Positions 14,940 through 16,623 of a stretch of DNA of 16,623 bases are shown piece after piece. The notes beneath the pieces were generated by a model. The model worked only from the letters and a program-made list of their open reading frames with translations, was not told the origin of the DNA and ran no database searches. The position numbers were made by a program, and so were the translations under genes. The DNA lies in NCBI GenBank assembly GCA_001771975.1, contig MERE01000209.1, positions 1-16,623 of the forward strand, given 5' to 3'. This DNA is from Betaproteobacteria bacterium RIFCSPLOWO2_02_FULL_68_150. Lineage in GTDB: Bacteria > Pseudomonadota > Gammaproteobacteria > Burkholderiales > SG8-39. The stretch's first letter is position 1. Each line of letters starts with the position of its first letter.

Positions 14940-16623
14940 GCTTCCGAGGCGAACTGGATCCGGTAGAGCTTCGCGTACACGCCCCCGCGCGCGAGCAGTT
15001 GCGCGTGCGTGCCGATTTCCGCGATGCGGCCGCGCTCGAGCACCACGATGCGGTCGGCGCGCTCGATGGTCGAAAGGCGGTGCGCGATCACGATCGTGGT
15101 GCGCCCGCGCATCAGCACCTCGAGCGCCGACTGCACCAGGCGCTCGGATTCGGAATCGAGCGCCGAGGTCGCCTCATCCAGGATCAGCACCGGAGCGTCC
15201 TTCAGCAGCGCGCGCGCAATGGCGAGCCGCTGGCGCTGCCCGCCCGACAGACGCAGTCCGTTCTCGCCGATCAGCGTGCCGAGGCCCTCCGGCGTAGCGC
15301 GGATGAATTCCATGGCGTGCGCGGCTTCCGCTGCCGCGATCACCTCGGCTTCCGAGGCGCTGCCCATGCGCCCGTAGGCGATGTTGGCGCGGATCGAATC
15401 GTTGAACAGCACCACATCCTGCGAAACGAGCGCGAGGTTGCCGCGCAGGCTCTCGAGCGCGAGGCCCTGGATGTCGTTGCCATCGAGCAGGATGCGCCCC
15501 CCCGTGGGGACGTAGAAGCGCGGCAGCAGGTTGACCAGCGTGGTCTTGCCGCCGCCCGAACCGCCCACCAGCGCCACGGTCTCGCCCGGGCGGATCGCCA
15601 GGCTGACGCCGCTGAGCGCCGGCTCGTCGCGCGTAGGGTAGGTGAAGCTCACGTTCTGGCAGTCGATCGCGCCGCGCGCGCGCTCGAGGCGCAGCGTGCC
15701 GCGGTCCTCCTCGACCGGCGCGTCGATCAGGCCGAACACGCTCTCGGCCGCGGCGAGGCCGCGCTGCAGCGGCGCATTGACGTCGGTCAGGCGCTTGAGC
15801 GGCGCGAGCAGCATCAGCATCGCGGTGATGAACGAAGCAAACTCGCCCACCGTGGTGCGGCTCGAGAGCGACTCCTCGAGCGCGATGTAGACGATGATCG
15901 CGAGCACCCCCGCCGCCAGGAACTGCGTGATCGGCACGGTCGCCGCGGCGGGAATCGTCTGCCGCATGTTGAAGCCGCGCAGCTTCTGGTTGGCGCGCTC
16001 GAAGCGCCTCATTTCGTAGTCCTGGCCGCCGAAGATCTTGACCACGCGCTGGCACTCGATGGTCTCGTCGAGCACCTGCACCAGGTCGCCCATCGCGTGC
16101 TGCGCCTCGCGCGCCATGCGCCGCAGCCGCCGCGAAAAAAGCCGCACCACGAGCGCGATCGCCGGTCCCACCGCGAGCGCGATCAGGGTCAGCTTCCAGT
16201 TGAGGTAGCAGAGCCACGCCAGCAGGCCGATCACGGCGATCGAATCCTTGACCACGATCGTCAGCACGGTGGTCGCGGCGGAGGTGACGCCGCCGACGTC
16301 GTAGGCGATGCGCGACAGCAGCACGCCCGAGCTGTGGTCGTCGAAAAAGCGGTTCGGCAGGCGCAGCAGGCGCGCGAACATCGCCGCCCGCAGGTCGAGA
16401 ATGACGCGGTTGCCCACCCAGGCCATGAAATACGACGAGGCGAAGCTGAGCAGGCCGCGCGCGAGGAAGATCCCGAGCAGCGCGGCGGCAAACCACTGCG
16501 GCTGCAGCGCCGGCGCGCTGCCCTGGCCGAAGCCGCCGTCGAGCAGCGGCTTCATCAGCGCCGGAAAGAGCGGCTCGGTCGCGGCCGCCGCGATCATGCC
16601 GACGACGGCGAGGCCGAAGGCCT
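14936..16623 (-). CDS. msbA: Lipid A export ABC transporter MsbA (5' end beyond window)
   Basis: Fused permease-ATPase that flips lipid A-core from the inner to the outer leaflet of the inner membrane as a homodimer. The frame is open to the right edge, so the first roughly 25-35 residues are missing. Residue numbers here count from the Met encoded at 16597. The start of the visible part, TEPLFPALMKPLLDGGFG (8-25), is a signature of proteobacterial MsbA. Hydrophobic membrane segments follow near 36-60, 112-152 and 225-265. The ATPase domain has Walker A GGSGGGKTT (345-353), Q-loop VSQD (391-394), signature LSGGQ (450-454), Walker B LILDEATSALD (471-481) and H-loop AHRLST (505-510), all intact. 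The stop overlaps the following GT4 start by GTGA. The gene anchors the locus to LPS biogenesis and is presumably essential. Confidence 0.94.
   Translation of the reverse strand, partial: AFGLAVVGMIAAAATEPLFPALMKPLLDGGFGQGSAPALQPQWFAAALLGIFLARGLLSFASSYFMAWVGNRVILDLRAAMFARLLRLPNRFFDDHSSGVLLSRIAYDVGGVTSAATTVLTIVVKDSIAVIGLLAWLCYLNWKLTLIALAVGPAIALVVRLFSRRLRRMAREAQHAMGDLVQVLDETIECQRVVKIFGGQDYEMRRFERANQKLRGFNMRQTIPAAATVPITQFLAAGVLAIIVYIALEESLSSRTTVGEFASFITAMLMLLAPLKRLTDVNAPLQRGLAAAESVFGLIDAPVEEDRGTLRLERARGAIDCQNVSFTYPTRDEPALSGVSLAIRPGETVALVGGSGGGKTTLVNLLPRFYVPTGGRILLDGNDIQGLALESLRGNLALVSQDVVLFNDSIRANIAYGRMGSASEAEVIAAAEAAHAMEFIRATPEGLGTLIGENGLRLSGGQRQRLAIARALLKDAPVLILDEATSALDSESERLVQSALEVLMRGRTTIVIAHRLSTIERADRIVVLERGRIAEIGTHAQLLARGGVYAKLYRIQFASEA

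Noticed and set aside
15497..15503. Seven-G tract in msbA as a phase-variation site
   Set aside because: msbA is normally essential, so programmed off-switching is implausible. The tract encodes Thr-Gly-Gly of a conserved ATPase region and is explained by codon bias.

Overview
The window is a dense cell-surface glycan (lipopolysaccharide / O-antigen) locus from a GC-rich Gram-negative bacterium. A betaproteobacterium is the best guess. This rests on the very GC-rich codon use, an MsbA-type lipid A exporter, a WaaQ-type heptosyltransferase III, and protein sequences that resemble betaproteobacterial LPS genes. The assignment comes from remembered family resemblance, not from a search. I see no tRNA, rRNA, CRISPR array, insertion sequence or phage gene.

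Layout. (1) A leftward operon-like block runs from 7672 to the left edge. In order of transcription it holds an FkbM methyltransferase, a class I methyltransferase, a GT9 (heptosyltransferase-like) enzyme, a GT4 glycosyltransferase, an AsnB-type amidotransferase, a second FkbM methyltransferase, a WbpE/WlbC-type sugar aminotransferase, and the first 62 codons of dTDP-glucose 4,6-dehydratase (rfbB/rmlB). (2) A rightward block runs from 7856 to 13892: a GT2 glycosyltransferase, a GT4 glycosyltransferase, a CgeB-like/PF13524-type glycosyltransferase, a third FkbM methyltransferase, a GT9 enzyme and waaQ. (3) A second leftward block enters from the right edge. It holds msbA (5' end cut by the window) followed by a GT4 glycosyltransferase that is broken by a frameshift and an apparent short deletion. 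Blocks 1 and 2 diverge from a 183-bp spacer (7673-7855), the only substantial non-coding stretch. Blocks 2 and 3 converge, and their last genes overlap tail to tail by 29 bp.

How the genes work together. rfbB and the aminotransferase supply activated sugars: a dTDP-4-keto-6-deoxyhexose and, most likely, a 3-amino-3-deoxy uronic acid. The AsnB homologue may convert a carboxylate (sugar uronate or other acid) to an amide. Six intact glycosyltransferases plus WaaQ would assemble the oligosaccharide on the inner face of the inner membrane. Four methyltransferases would cap or decorate sugars. MsbA flips the lipid A-core. No O-antigen polymerase, Wzx flippase, Wzm/Wzt transporter or ligase is visible, so the polymer route is undetermined. 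Gene packing is extreme: most neighbours overlap by 4 or 8 bp or sit within 40 bp, which points to translational coupling.

Nothing here is clearly a new kind of system. The points most worth a second look are the broken GT4 with a GC-only palindrome at its junction, the combination of amidotransferase with aminotransferase, the four methyltransferases in one locus, and the repeated methyltransferase-GT9 pairing with the same overlap geometry.
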